Shown here: positions 1 to 12,900 of the stretch, piece by piece
Position numbering within the stretch: position 1 is the first letter of the stretch
Layout of the letters: each line of letters starts with the position of its first letter
Assembly (NCBI GenBank): GCA_009760855.2
Contig: WPIO01000050.1
Location: 1,425,001-1,489,000, forward strand
Direction of reading: 5' to 3'
DNA from: Cristatella mucedo
Taxonomy: Eukaryota > Bryozoa > Phylactolaemata > Cristatellidae
DNA: 64,000 nucleotides
Made by a program: the position numbers and the translations under genes
Notes under the pieces: generated by a model
Databases searched by the model: none
What the model saw: only the letters and a program-made list of their open reading frames with translations
What the model was told of the DNA's origin: nothing

Positions 1-2602
1 CTGTAACTCCACAAAGTCATAAAGACCATGTGGGTGTTACGCGGGAGAGTTTTGTATAGCGAACCCAGTGTCTACGCGGCTTTCGGTACGCATTCGGTAC
101 GCAACAGACTTCGTCTCACACAACAAAGAGAAAGTGGGAAGCATAGCAGAGTCACGAGAGCAGTTGAGTTAAGTGAGTAGCATGGAATTAGCAGCTCAGG
201 ACCGCTGAAAAGGATGAGCCATAGTCAGCAGCAGGAGAGTAGTTGTCGTTGCGTAAGAATTGTGGAAGCGAGTTCCACAGTCTAGGACCTGCAGAGCTAA
301 AGCTTCTAAAGCTTCTGCTGCCAACGGTCTTTAAGCGGAGGAATGGAACAGCTAACTTATTGTCCACGCAGGACCTGAGGGCGCGAAGAGGCTGAAACTG
401 GCGCAGCAGTTCAGCTAGGTACGAAGGAACCAAGCCGTGGCGGGCCTTGTGGGTCAGCGTAAGAACTTTGTTCTGTATCCGTTGCTCAGCCGGCATCCAT
501 CCTAGCTCATTTAGCAATGGAGACGCGTGGTCAAACCTTTGGGACTTGAAAATTTGCCATGCAGCCATATTCATAGTCAGCTGTAGTGGCCTAGTTGCTT
601 TCTTTGGTAGCCCCGCTAAAATGAAATTACAATAATCAAGCCGAGACAGAACTAAGGAGGTAGTTAAATTTTTTGCAAGCCACTGTGGAAGACAGCTCCA
701 AATCTTGGATAGGGATCGGACGTGATGGCCAGCTGTAGAACAGTCTTCTGAATGAAGCTTTTAAAATTGAGGCAGCTGTCGAAAACGACACCTAAATGTT
801 GAGCACGTGGTGATGGTCGCACAACAGCATCGCCTATTAGAAGAGCAAAGTCTTATAATCCAGCCACACGCTTAGGGTTTCCTACGAGCAGCAGTTCGGT
901 TCTATCGTCATTTAGTTTCGAGAAGTTTTCCGTCATCCAGGATCGAATTTCGGCAAGGCAAGCATTCAGTTTCTCAGTTGCTGCAGCAGATTCCAACGGT
1001 TTGAATGACAAATACAGCTGAGTATTGTCAGCATAAAAGCGATATCCTATTCCATGGGCCTTAATCACTTTCCCCACAGGTTGAGTATAAATGGAGAACA
1101 GCAAGGGACCGAGTACAGACCCTTGAGGGACTCCACAGGTGACCCGTCTCGTGTGTGAGAAATGACCCCCCACACGACACGGATTGATTACGATCAGACA
1201 AGTACGATTTAAACCACGCCAGTGCCTCGTCTGCCAGACCGATCGTTGTTCTCAATCGTTCAAGTAGAACATCGTGATTAATGGTGTCGACGGCAGCAGA
1301 CGGATCTAGCAGAGCTAGGGCAGTGACATTCCCGTCGTCGTTGCCACGTAGAATGTCATTGTTAACACGGAGGAGAGCAGTTTCAGTAGAGTGCTGCCTC
1401 TTGAACCCTGATTGAAATGTTTCTGACATTTCATTCTTTTCAATATGTTCAACCAGCTGCTTAGCAACAATTCTTTCAAGAATCTTTGACAGGAAAGGAA
1501 AAAGGGAAACTGGGCGATAATTTTAAAGGACCTCTGTCTCTAATCCAAACTTTTTAAGTATGAATCTAACGATTGCCGATTTGAAGGACTTAGGGACGAC
1601 CCCTTTTCCCAAGGAAGCTTTTAAAATCTCGGTTATGGCAGGGAAAAGTTGGTCTGCCATTGAAGACCACAGAGATGATGGTATAGGGTCTTCACGAGAC
1701 AAGCTCTTTTTGCTGGATCTTATTAAGGTAGCCACATCGCATGTAGAGACCTCGGAAAACCTTTTAAGGAAGGTCAATGGTTACGATTCTGCAATTGCTT
1801 TAGTCGGAGGGGCTTTAAAGAGCCACAAATGTGCACAATTTTTCAGTAAAATAGGCTGAAAACTTTTCGTCAGACCCCTTAATATCTGGGGAGTTAGACC
1901 TCTCAGCATTGGCCAGTAAATAGTTTACTGTCTTATAAATCTGTTTAGGGTCCGACAGGCAGAAATTCAGCTTTCGAGTGAAAAAAGAAGCCCTGGTTTT
2001 TTTAAGCTTTGGGTGTAACCTTGAAGAAAGTCTTGGAAATTGACTAGATCTGCATCAAACCCCGATTTCTTGAAACGACGTTCAAGCCTGCGCTTAACCC
2101 TGCGCATCTTAAGGAGTTTTTTGTGAATTGAAAGGAATCCCCTCGACTCCTTACACGGATAGAATGAACGGGAGCATGCTTGTCAAAAGCACTCCTAAGT
2201 GTCATGTTCACTGCGTCAGTGAGGGTATCGAGGCTGCCAGTCGAGTCTGAATGCAGATCAAGAAGACCTGCATCACAAACAGATTTAAAAAATGTCTCTA
2301 TGTCAATGCTTTGTAAGTTACGTCGTCTGACAAGTTTGACATTACCCGGTACGTACAAGGGAGCAGGAACAGTAAACGATACGAACAATGATCTGAGAGG
2401 GTCAGCCGCCACACCACAAGGTCAGTGGCGAGGACATCCTTGGTGATCACGAGATCTAGACTATGGCCACCGACGTGGGTGGTATGATTAACGTGTTGGA
2501 CCAAACCAAAATTCTCCAGACCGTCAAGAAATGAGCAGACCTGACTGTTGCTGTCACACACACATATTTTAGCGAGGAACTCTGAAAACTCCTCTACATT
2601 TC
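1..2602 (-). mobile_element. LINE family 1 (CR1/L2-like), long defective copy
   Basis: A non-LTR retrotransposon copy lies on the minus strand, with its 3' end at base 1. In element order it shows an endonuclease C-terminal part (about 2600-2298, HSLDLVIT-like motif), a thumb/linker region (2412-1523) and reverse transcriptase (1429-853) with FADT-like and VPQGSVLGP motifs. A C-terminal domain of the 'LGWMPAEQRIQ ... WNSLP' type follows (574-188), then a 3' UTR to base 1. The frame is broken several times. The catalytic YADD is YADN (1024-1035), so this copy is dead. The 3' UTR matches 6055-6240 and 33000-33150. The 5' end is lost at a head-to-head junction near 2602 with a copy of family 2. 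Family placement is from motif style; CR1 against L2 is not resolved. Confidence 0.88.
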
Positions 2603-3106
2603 GTCTTGACTTATGTAACTCACTGCTTGCTTGTCTACTGGCATGTGCAATCAGGCGCTTACAGCTAGGGCAAAACTCTGCAGCTAGGCTTTTCTGTCGT
2701 GAGCGTCGAAGTTGCCACATCTCACCACTTCTTGCTGACCTGCACTGGCTACCAGTCAAGCAACGGATCGACTTCAAGGTTTCGTAGCTCAGTTTCAGGT
2801 CCCTTCATTGTCTGGCTCAAGTCTACCTATTAGATCTACTGCCTCACCAGGCTAAGCATAGTACCACTCGCTTTTCGAAATCCAGTTGTTTAGCTATACC
2901 TCGTAAAAACCTCAAATTCTTTGGAGACCACGCCTTTGGTTCATCAACTCCCAAAGCCTGGATCTCATTTCCGACTGGCGTCACTACATATCCTGACTCG
3001 ACCACATTTAAAAAGAAGCTAAAAACGCATCTAGTTATCCAGCATTTTAGTGGGTCCATGTGATTCGTCCTTGGCGTGCGGACACTGTGCATACTGCCAC
3101 TCACCA
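2603..3106 (+). mobile_element. LINE family 2, 3' part (left piece)
   Basis: This is the C-terminal reverse transcriptase domain of a second CR1/L2-like family, recognised by 'LLADLHWLPVKQRIDF' and 'KAWxSFPTGVTT'-like stretches in broken frames. Sister copies lie at 6356-7015, 28370-28910, 29440-29950, 42110-42895 and 44240-44835. The copy is cut at about 3106 by a SINE and resumes at about 3371. Confidence 0.85.
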
Positions 3107-3370
3107 AGCTGGTTTGGTCCAGCGGTTAAAGTGCTCACTCCTTTCAAGGTCTGGCTGAGGTCGTGGGCTCGAGCCCTGTGGCATATGTGAAGCACCTGAA
3201 TAATAATAATAATAATAATGCACTTGATAAAGCGCCCTCAGAGAACTCAATCTCTTCCTGGGCGCTTTACATTTGCTGCATAGTGATTAAGTTCTCTTGG
3301 GGCGCTATACAAATGAATTATATTTATATAATATATTTATTTATATATTTATACTTATATTATAATATAT
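3107..3370 (+). mobile_element. tRNA-derived SINE, family B, inserted in a LINE
   Basis: The tRNA-like head starts at GGTTTGGTCCAGCGGTTAAA. A B-box-like GGCTCGAGCCC lies at 3166-3176. The 3' part (ATTAAGTTCTCTTGGGGCGC to about 3320) resembles the family 2 LINE tail, followed by an AT-rich end. The closest sister copy is at 62285-62455. The SINE splits the 3' UTR of the surrounding LINE and is itself split by a LINE tail at 3200-3280. Confidence 0.75.
3200..3280 (-). mobile_element. LINE family 2 3' tail (about 80 bp) inserted in the SINE
   Basis: An AAT-repeat tract followed by GCACTTGATAAAGCGCCCTC and a CATTTGCTGCA end is the reverse complement of the last ~80 bp of family 2. It sits between CCTGAAT and AGTGATTAAG, which are contiguous in the intact SINE at 62385-62410. 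Confidence 0.75.
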
Positions 3371-3556
3371 TGTTTAACCATACTTGCATGCCGACCCTGT
3401 GCATGTCACCTTAAACCATGTTATGCCTGTTGTCATCGAGCATGTTGCCACTAACTGTTCGGGCCTGCATCCTTTGCAGCCAATGTAAAGTGCCTAGAAA
3501 GAGATAAGTTATCTGAGGGCGTTATAAGAAATATATTGTTATCCTTATTATTACCT
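3371..3556 (+). mobile_element. LINE family 2, 3' UTR (right piece)
   Basis: The LINE resumes at AACCATACTTGCATGCCGAC and runs to the diagnostic end: 'AAAGTGCCTAGAAAGAGAT', a short terminal stretch and an ATT-rich tail near 3540-3556. Confidence 0.8.
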
Positions 3557-3814
3557 TGGCACGTCAGTTTTTACGTTCAGCACTTCCAGTGGCCCAGGCA
3601 CTATTACAATCTATATTGGTGGAACGTCTTTAGAACAGACGACCGCACCCTCAGATATTTTTGCCTCGAGTATCCAGAGGAGCATCTGCATCGCAGCGCT
3701 CGATAGAGAGAAGTCTGCACGTCCATCGTCGATCCTCTGAACAGGAGGAAGGACCTACGAAGGCGAGTCGCTACAACTACACGTGCAATGAAGCAGACCC
3801 ATCTTTTTGCGGAG

Positions 3815-4707
<893 letters not shown>

Positions 4708-5830
4708 GATTTGATCCTAAGTCCCTCACAAGAGTCGAGTCGGTCGCTGGCCTGCCATCGCCCTCCTACTCCCCACCGCCCCACCCACCGCTACCTTTGC
4801 TTCCCACGCCGCCTCACTTCCGGCACTCTCTGGCGGCACTTCCCTCTCGCTACCGCCTCTTCGCTGCTCGGTTGGCCGTAGCAGATCGACCGCCACCGCT
4901 GGCGGCTCGGATCAGGCGTCTCTGGCAGCCGCCCGCGGCGCTTATCTGCGACTCGTTAGCACCTGGCACGAAGCGACTTTGAAACGTTCTCGCGTCAGCC
5001 GTCCATCGTGCCGGACGGTTGCTTCCGCCCGAGGCGTCGCTTGACGCGACGTCCGTCAGCGGCTCCATAAGTTCCAGCTCTAGCGCGGGCGGTTGGCCAA
5101 GTGATGATTGCAAGCCGTTGACAAACTGGCGCCGGCGAGCAGGATGCAGCGCTGGAGTCGCCTCCGACCCTGCGCGGCTCGACGCAGCGATGGCAGGAAG
5201 TACGCCGGCTCTCGGAACAAACGACACAGTATTAGCTGGCAGCCCGCCAGCGGCGATGCCGCGCGGTGGGTGACAGCCTGCACGGGCATCCGGCAGCGAG
5301 GGCGCTCTTTAAAGGACCTGAGGGTCGGAGTCGTAGGCTATTTCTTTTTTAACTCAACTAACCGATTTAACATTTGCCCCTCCCCGCCATACGGGGAGGG
5401 GCAGATGCCCCCTGCTCCCCCGCCGGCTCCGTCGCTGGCCGTAAGTGTCTTCTAGTGTGCTTCGGCGTGCTCGCCACTCGGTTAATTACGCTCGCACGCC
5501 TAAGCACGACACTTCGCATGCTTCAGCCCTTAGTCGATGCTGCGGCTCTTTCTGCGAAGCGAGGCTCGCTCGCTGTGAAGCGAGGCCTGCTCGCTGTGAA
5601 GCGCCTGAGTGGAGGCTCGGATCTCCTACGGGGTGCTGTTCAAAAGACTCGTGGCAACTAGTATCACAAACAGCACCTGCTGCTGCTGGCTCGAATAAGC
5701 GACGCTAGAAAAAATGCCCCTCCCGCCCCCCCCCGTAGTGGAAACGACGCGAGTGAGTCGGCCGGGCGAGCGCCGGGCTGCCCTGCGTCGTCTGCCAGTC
5801 GACGACGGAAAGGCGCGCTACCCAAGCTTC
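4708..5830. other. GC-rich stretch without a recognisable gene
   Basis: All frames read through chance GC-rich codons. I see no conserved domain. A short tandem repeat (CTCGCTGTGAAGCGAGGCCTG-like) lies at about 5555-5605 and an inverted CCCCTCCCCGCCATACGGGG hairpin at about 5377-5403. Confidence 0.6.
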
Positions 5831-5879
5831 GAGTGACCCTCAGCCGCACAGGTCATCGTCCCAGTCTGAATGTCTCTTG

Positions 5880-6028
<149 letters not shown>

Positions 6029-6054
6029 TGGGGGTTGGGGAGAAGACTTCTATG

Positions 6055-6240
6055 CTATGCACTACCTCAACTGCCCTCCTAACTCTGCTATTCTTCCCAC
6101 TTTCTCTTTGTTGCGTGAGACGAAGTCTGTTGGCTACCGAATGCGTACCGAAAGCCGCTTAGGCTGTGAGTGCGCTATACAAAACTCTCCTTTGTAACAC
6201 CCACACGGTCTTTATGACTTTGTGGAGTTATCGATGGAGA
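6055..6240 (+). mobile_element. LINE family 1, 3' UTR fragment
   Basis: Matches the 3' end of the copies at 1-180 (reverse complement) and 32990-33150, including GCGTGAGACGAAGTCTGTTG, the 'CGCTATACAAAACTCTCC' stretch and the final TTTGTGGAGTTA. It lies directly downstream of a CT microsatellite, so the rest of the copy is missing or replaced. Confidence 0.8.
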
Positions 6241-6355
6241 TACATTACATTACAAGACGTGGCCCCTCAAGCGGGGGGGGGGTTGCGGGCGAGGCCGTCA
6301 CCATATGTCTGGCGTCGTACGTGCGGTCATCGCGGCTCGCGTAGGGCGCTGGCCG

Positions 6356-7015
6356 ATAATAATAATAATAATAATATTGCACTTGATAAAGCGCCCTCAG
6401 AGAACTTAATCTCTTTCTAGGCGCTCTACATTTGCTGCAAAGTGATATGCAATAGAATAGTAAGTAAAATCATGCTTGAAAAACAAACAAAATAAATAAT
6501 ATGGTTAGGGGTTACATGCACAGGGTCAGCATGCAAATGTGGTTAGTGGCAGCATGCACAGTGTCAACACGCATAAGCACATCAATGACGAATCACAGGG
6601 ACCCACTAAATGCTGTCCTAAATAGGTGTGTTTTTAAGTTTCTTTTAAATGTACTCAGGTCAGGGGATGTTCTGACGCAGGTCGGGAGGGAGTTCCAGGC
6701 TTTGGGAGCATACGAGCTAAATGCACGGTCTCCAAAGGATTTAAGGTTTGTACGAGGTATTTCCAGACTGTTGGATTCCGAAAAGCGAGTGGTACGATGC
6801 TTGGCCTGATGGGGTAGTATATCTGAAAGATAGGCTGGAGCCATAGAATGAAGAGACCTAAAAGTGAGCGACAAAACCTTGAAGTCAATCCGTTGCTTGA
6901 CTGGTAGCCAGTGTAGGTCGGCGAGAAGTGGAGTAATGTGGCAACTGCGACACTCACGACAGACAAGCCTAGCTGCAGAGTTTTGCACTAGCTGCAATCG
7001 CCTGATCGCACATGC
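6356..7015 (-). mobile_element. LINE family 2, 3' end with intact C-terminal frame
   Basis: An AAT tract (6356-6376) marks the 3' tail on the minus strand. The 3' UTR runs to about 6590. An open C-terminal domain follows (about 7010-6593), with ARLVCRECRSCHITPLL, LHWLPVKQRIDFK and KAWNSLPTCVRTSPDL motifs. The reverse transcriptase core is absent, as expected for a 5'-truncated insertion. This is one of the best preserved copies in the window. Confidence 0.88.
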
Positions 7016-7709
7016 CTGATCGCACATGCCGATCCTACTGGGCCGCTGCCTCGGCCCCTCGAAGGCGGGCATCGGTGGCAGTCTGGCGCGTCGCTCGTCT
7101 CGGAGGTGGCTGCGGCTCTCCGCTGGCGGCGAACGACCTCGAACAGCGATCCCCTTCTTTCCGCGCGTTAGTCGACGTTCGCGCCTCAACGCACAAAGGA
7201 GCACTCGCCGGTCCCGGGCGCCGGCCGCACAGCGAGTCATGGAGATCGCAGGCGCCTGCTTTCAACACCCCAAAACCCTTCTTGTTGAGTGCCCTGGCTT
7301 GGCGAAGCCTGCTCGCAGCGGGACAATAACAAAGAAACGCATTCAGCTGCTGCGGACGGAGAGACGTGCGGCAATCAAAACATCGAATGACGGACGCCCG
7401 GCTGCCATTTCCGAACGCTCGTCCGGCAAGCGCCGCGCTCGCTGGACGATTCGCGCCAGCGGAACTTCGTGAGCAGATGTGCCTCCGCAGCGCATGGCTG
7501 GCGGACGCCGGTCTTGCCGGTGGCGCGGCCCTCCGTCGTTGACCGCAAAGCGAGAGCGAGCTTCGCTTGCCGTCCGGCGGCTGGCTCGACATCCGACCGG
7601 GCCGAAAGAAAGCAAAAACCAGCCGACAATAGCAACCATAAACTGAACAGTATGCTGGCCCTCTCCCCTTACTGTCGCCAGCTTCTTCTTCCAGGGCTGC
7701 ATGTCTCTC

Positions 7710-7776
<67 letters not shown>

Positions 7777-8184
7777 CGGTTTGTTGAAGCAGTTACATTT
7801 GTTGAATGCAACTTTTGCAACTGTATTCTGCGGTTTCATCGACTAAGAAGCCAGCCTACGTCATCCCTCTCTTGAGAGGGTTCTCTGTCTCGAAAACTTG
7901 CTAAATAGTAATTATCAATTAGGAAAAAACGCGCTTTCAACGCACACCTACAGGAGGCTCGGAATGTTTTGCTATGGACATAGCGTTCATATCCAGCTAC
8001 GAGCTTAGCGTTCATAGCAGGACGCCATATTAGCTGGGCTGCCGCCATTCCGTTCGGGCTAGGCGAGTGGGTGCAGGCCCACCCCCCAACCGGCGGGGCG
8101 AACGCGGGCCAGGAGCTGGACCGATCTGGACGGACGTCGGCCGGCGTCAAATGGGCACGTTGCGAGAACGACGCCGGCACGACG
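7016..8184. other. GC-rich stretch without a recognisable gene
   Basis: Apart from the CT microsatellite I see no conserved domain, splice-consistent exon or repeat match. Long frames on both strands reflect GC-rich composition. Confidence 0.5.
7703..7772. repeat. (CT)n microsatellite
   Basis: About 70 bp of CT dinucleotides. Confidence 0.95.
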
Positions 8185-8700
8185 AATATAATAATAATAA
8201 TAATAATAATACACTTGATAAAGCGCCCTCAGAGAACTCAATCTCTCTGTAGGCGCTTGACATTTGCTGCATGGGAAGCATGGTCGAATGGTCTGCAGCA
8301 AATGCAAAGCGCCTAGAAAGAGAATGAGTTCTCTGAGGGCAGTTTATCAAGTGCATTATTATTATTATTATTCGTGGTAGCATTCTCAATGACAACAAGC
8401 ATAATATAGAGATATATATGATATATAATAGAGGTATATGGGTATATAATATAGTAGAGGTATATGTAAAAATAGAGGTGACATGCACAGGGTCAGCATG
8501 CAAATATGGTTAGTTGCAGCATGCACAGTGTCAGCACACATAAGCACATGAAGGACGAATCACAGGGACCCACTAAATGCTGTCCTAAATAGGTGTGGTT
8601 TTTAAGTTCCTTTTAAATGTGGTCAGGTCACGGGACGTTCTGACGCAGGTCGGGAGGGAGGTCCAGGCTTTCGGAACATACGAACTAATATTGCCGATTA
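8185..8700 (-). mobile_element. LINE family 2, 3' end interrupted by an inverted tail
   Basis: The AAT tract and terminal tail (8185-8271) are followed by family 2 3' UTR (8375-8640) and the start of the C-terminal domain to about 8700. Between 8293 and 8372 an ~80-bp tail of the same family sits in the opposite orientation. The host sequence resumes at TGGTAGCATTCTCAATGACA. Confidence 0.8.
8293..8372 (+). mobile_element. inverted LINE family 2 tail nested in LINE
   Basis: TGCAGCAAATGCAAAGCGCC through a final ATT repeat is the terminal ~80 bp of family 2 in + orientation. With 8185-8271 it makes an inverted repeat with about 85-bp arms and a ~21-bp spacer. Confidence 0.8.
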
Positions 8701-9655
8701 TATATTGGCGATATTGCCGCTCGGAGAATCGAGGCTGAAGCGAGGTTCATACGAGGTGTAGCCAGGCGAACGCAAACTTTTAGGCGGGCCGCACTCGAGC
8801 ATGCGGATGCCGTAGAGAGGCCGGCGGCGGTTGAGATACGCCGCCGCCGCTTAGTCGAAGCCTAGCGCTAGCCGCTAGTCAGCCGACGCTTAGCGTTGCT
8901 CACCGCTGGGCGCGCTGGCTGCTCCGCTAACCTTCATAGCCCGTTGCTGCGGTTGTATACACGCAGTAATCGCCGCTGGGCACGCGGAGATAGTCGAGTT
9001 TTAACGTCTGGCCACGCCTAATTGGCGCTAATACGCGAGCACTAAGGGAGCTCGCTCGCAACCATTTTGCCATTTTGGTATGCCAAGGCAGCACCTGCAA
9101 CAGCGCTCAGTGCCTGGAGCGCGAGCAACTAGTTGAATGCGACGGTTAAATGAAAAAAAAAAGTTTTCCCCGCGTTCGCGCGAGGCGAGCACATGGCGTT
9201 CAAAGCTTCACCTCGGCAGATGCGTAAAATGTCGCTGCTCAAGCTGAGCTACGAGAGCGAGCGAGCACCTACGTCCTACGCACATTGGCGAAACTAGACG
9301 ACCGGTCTGGGCAGCGGCCGTTTTACTGAGCTCCGCTGCTCTGGCGCCGTAGAGCTAGGGCACGCAGCCAGCGCAAATGTACCTGTTCGACTGCTTTTGC
9401 GCTCCAGTGGTTCGAGTTTCTCCAGCACTCTTGCGGCGTAAGAATTGCGACGCGTTGTTCAGAGCATCTGCCGCTGGCTCGCGGCAGATGCTCTCTCGTG
9501 TGCATACATATAATGCAGGCTAGGAAACTTTTTTACAAAAGAAAAGTATGTCGATTTTATACTCGTTCTAATGCAACATGCACGAAATGCACATCTGCAG
9601 CGTCAGCAAACCGGTTCTCGTCGAGCAAGCATCCCGTGCAGGCAGAAATTGTATT
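8701..9655. other. GC-rich intergenic DNA
   Basis: No recognisable gene. Around 9460-9495 an inverted CAGAGCATCTGCCGC / GCGGCAGATGCTCT pair could form a hairpin. Confidence 0.5.
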
Positions 9656-9990
9656 CTAAAAAATACAGTCCTTCTAAGAGAGGGATACCACATCCAAGTC
9701 GGTCCATGCATTTTTGACATCCATGTAGACTCCTCAAAACTCACTCCTGGCTGATCTTCTGACCTGCGAAATAAGGCGCTTAGTGTGGGTGCAAAACTCC
9801 GCAGCTAGCCTCGTATGTCGTTGAAACATTTTCGTGATAAAAAAACTTGCTGACACTTTGCATAAAATCACTGACCAATCGACGTGCTTCCTTTGCAGCA
9901 CACGTTAAGTGCCTAGAAAGAGATCTAGTTCTCTTATGGTGACAGGTGAATGTCTTATTATTAGTATTAGTATCTCTATTATTATTGTAC
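9656..9990 (+). mobile_element. LINE family 2, degenerate internally deleted 3' fragment
   Basis: AGAGAGGGATACCACATCCA and GCAAAACTCCGCAGCTAGCC match the C-terminal reverse transcriptase part. The copy then jumps to the tail (AGTGCCTAGAAAGAGATC) and an ATT-rich end at 9955-9988, so most of the 3' UTR is deleted. Confidence 0.7.
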
Positions 9991-12900
9991 GGGCGAAGGA
10001 CTGTCCGGATGGACAGCGGTCTAAAATCCAATGGTTGAGGCAGCGCTCCAACTAGCAACTAGAATAGAAACGTTTACTGACAGGCCGCCTGTCCAGACAT
10101 GTTCAGGCCTGTCCAGACTGCTGCATCTGGCTGCTGCTACCGGCTGCTGTTCTATTTTTTATTTGTTCTATTTGTGACCGATTGCTGCTTCCTCACTTCC
10201 GAATCCTTTGCAAGGCTGGTCGGCGGCCGAGTGTGCGTCAAAGCACCACGGCCTCTGCCAGAGCAGCTAAGATTTTTTATACGAGTGCGGTTGCTTGACG
10301 TAATCGAAATCTCTGATTAGCGGATGTTTTAAAAGTCTATTAAATTGGAGAGTGGCAACGCTCTATTTCGCTGAGTCGTCATCAGTTGAACTCAGCTGCT
10401 GCATTACTCTGATGGCGATCAGCGTTTTCGCCTTTCGCTTTCGGCCTTCGTGCTCGTGGCGTAGGCATAATAATAGTTTGACTCGAAACTGCGATCGATT
10501 GACTAGCGTCGTCGGGCGAGTTGGCTGTAAATTAAAGTCCCTGCCAACTTCGATCGCTCGCAGCATTCGCCGCCAGTCATTCGCGGCCTCTCATATTCGC
10601 CGAAAGATGGCGATGCTATTATACGGGACGTACGGCCGACAATCGAGGGACTATCGACCGCAGCGAAAGGAAAGACCAAGTTTTCATGACCCATCCCATT
10701 TTTCCGTAGAGCTCGAGACGAATCAAGCAAAGGGCGGCTAGCAAACGCAACGTCCTCGGCTGCAGCGTCCGCGGTAGAACCGGAAGTTGAGATTCGCGTT
10801 TCGATGCAGGCTATACATGCAGCTAGCTGCACCGGTTACCTTGCATACTAGAGTGCATCTCTCGACTAGCATGCGAAACTGTTACAATCTAGACGACTAA
10901 GTGAAATTATTTAGGGCAGAGGAATGCAAAGGAATGTGCAAAGAAAGAAAAAGAAAAAGAAAAGGTAAGGAATGTCAAGGGATGAGCCGAAAGGCGGCGG
11001 CGGCAGCAGACGAACTCCACGGAATGCACGCACACGCCCGCCGCTGGATGATTCTACTGGTTTGAAAAACGCGAACTCTCAGCGAACAGTCAGACCGTGA
11101 CGGCGAATGGGCTACGAATAAATGTTACATTCTTCTCCCGATCGCTCGCTCACAGGCGACCTCTTTTAAATAATATAAATAAAATAAATGGGGTTTTAAA
11201 TATCAGAGGAATTATTTTCTTAAACTGAGTATCCCGCAGGCCTCCCGACACCACCGTACGGCACTAGCACCGTAGTACGTACGGTACATTTGCACTATAC
11301 GAGGTACCCTATTTCCGCGACGTCAGCTCTACCGCATCACGCCCCTCTTTCCTCCACGGCGAGTCCGTACCCGCGCCATCTCAGCTTAAAAAGCCTTTTC
11401 CACTTTCGTTTCTTACGCTGACACGCTATTTCTTGCGCACATACGCGAACCATTCACTCCCAAACGAGCTGGCCCACCGACGTCCGTTTCGGCTAGAGGC
11501 GGCTGCTGAGAAACAATGACCTCGACCTGTGCGGAAGGTTGAGGTCGACCAATGACCGCGGTTCCTGGCCCGCGCGAACGCTAGAGGTAACGCAAGCCGT
11601 CGGCGTTCCGGATTCACGCGAGGTCAAATTTCTCGTGGAGCCGTCGGATAGTCTACGATGCGGCAGCCTCTCTGTCCTCGCTCGAGCCACCGCGCCCTTC
11701 TCACGCACCTTCAGACGAGCTCCAGTAGGTCCAGGTAGGGGGGGGTGTGGTATGAGCTGGTTAGGGAATTCGGGAACGCCCAACCAAGAGATATAATACC
11801 CATGAGCACAAATCGCATTCAACTCACAAATAGCAGTTTTGATGCCGATTCCGACTCAGGAAAACTGATGTTCTCTGAGTATTTCTTCCGGTTGGGTGTG
11901 GTGAAGGGTCGGGGTGGGTGTGGTGAAGGGTCGGGGTGGGTTAGGTCCTGCCCCAGCTCCACCTGGGGCGAACCGGGGCGCCCCCTGCGCAGCAGTGCCG
12001 CCGTCGCAGCGGACTCGCCGAGCCCACGTTGCAATGGCTTCTGCTGCTGCAGGCGCGAGCAAGCACCCACGTGGGTTCGAGCAGGCAAGAGCTCCTCTGC
12101 TGGCTGCTGTGTTCGCACGACTGAGGCGACAGTCGGGCGACAGCACTGCGACGCTTGCCCGGCCACTTGCCGGCCGCCGTTGACGCGTCGATCCGCCCGC
12201 GCCCCCATGGATTGGTCGCTACTTCCGTTCTCGAGCGGTCCCTCGGTAAGCACACCCCAGCAGCAGACTCGACAGCAACTTCTCGAAGCTTCGAGTCACC
12301 TGAAGCAGCTGCGACGTGACGCGCTTCTTGCCTTACTCTGGCCACTTCCGTCCTTCGCAGAAGCCGCCGTCGAAGCTCGTGTCGCTAGAAGAGCCGCAAT
12401 GATCACGCTACCACCGCTCGACAGCAGCAGCGTCGCCATTACGCCGCCACGACGAGCCAGCCCAAGCGAGCCGGCCGACGGCAGATCGCCTTTTTTGGCT
12501 CCGTCATGGCAGCCGGAGTGCCACTGCGACGAAGCAGGGCATCGAGGCGACAGCCCGCCGGCGGGAGCCTCTCGCGAAGCAGAGCCGCTGGCAGAGCATT
12601 CTCTGAGCCGCCGCGTGAGCGAGCGATTTTCGTGTTGGCAGCGAGGCACTCGCCCAGTCTCGATGGGGAAGGACACAGTGGCTTCGCGAAGCGGTGGCAC
12701 AGAACCGCAGGCTGCGACCCGACGAACGAGGCACCACACAAGCACCGCCGATTGGCTGCGACAGCATCGGCGGCCGGCAGCAAGGCTCGGTGGGCGAGCA
12801 AGCCAGAGACAACACTTGCCGCCGACACTGCCCGCAGCGGCTGAGGGAGGGTGGCAGCGGCACTTTTTGCAGAGCGTTCTTCTCGCCGGCGGCACTCGCT

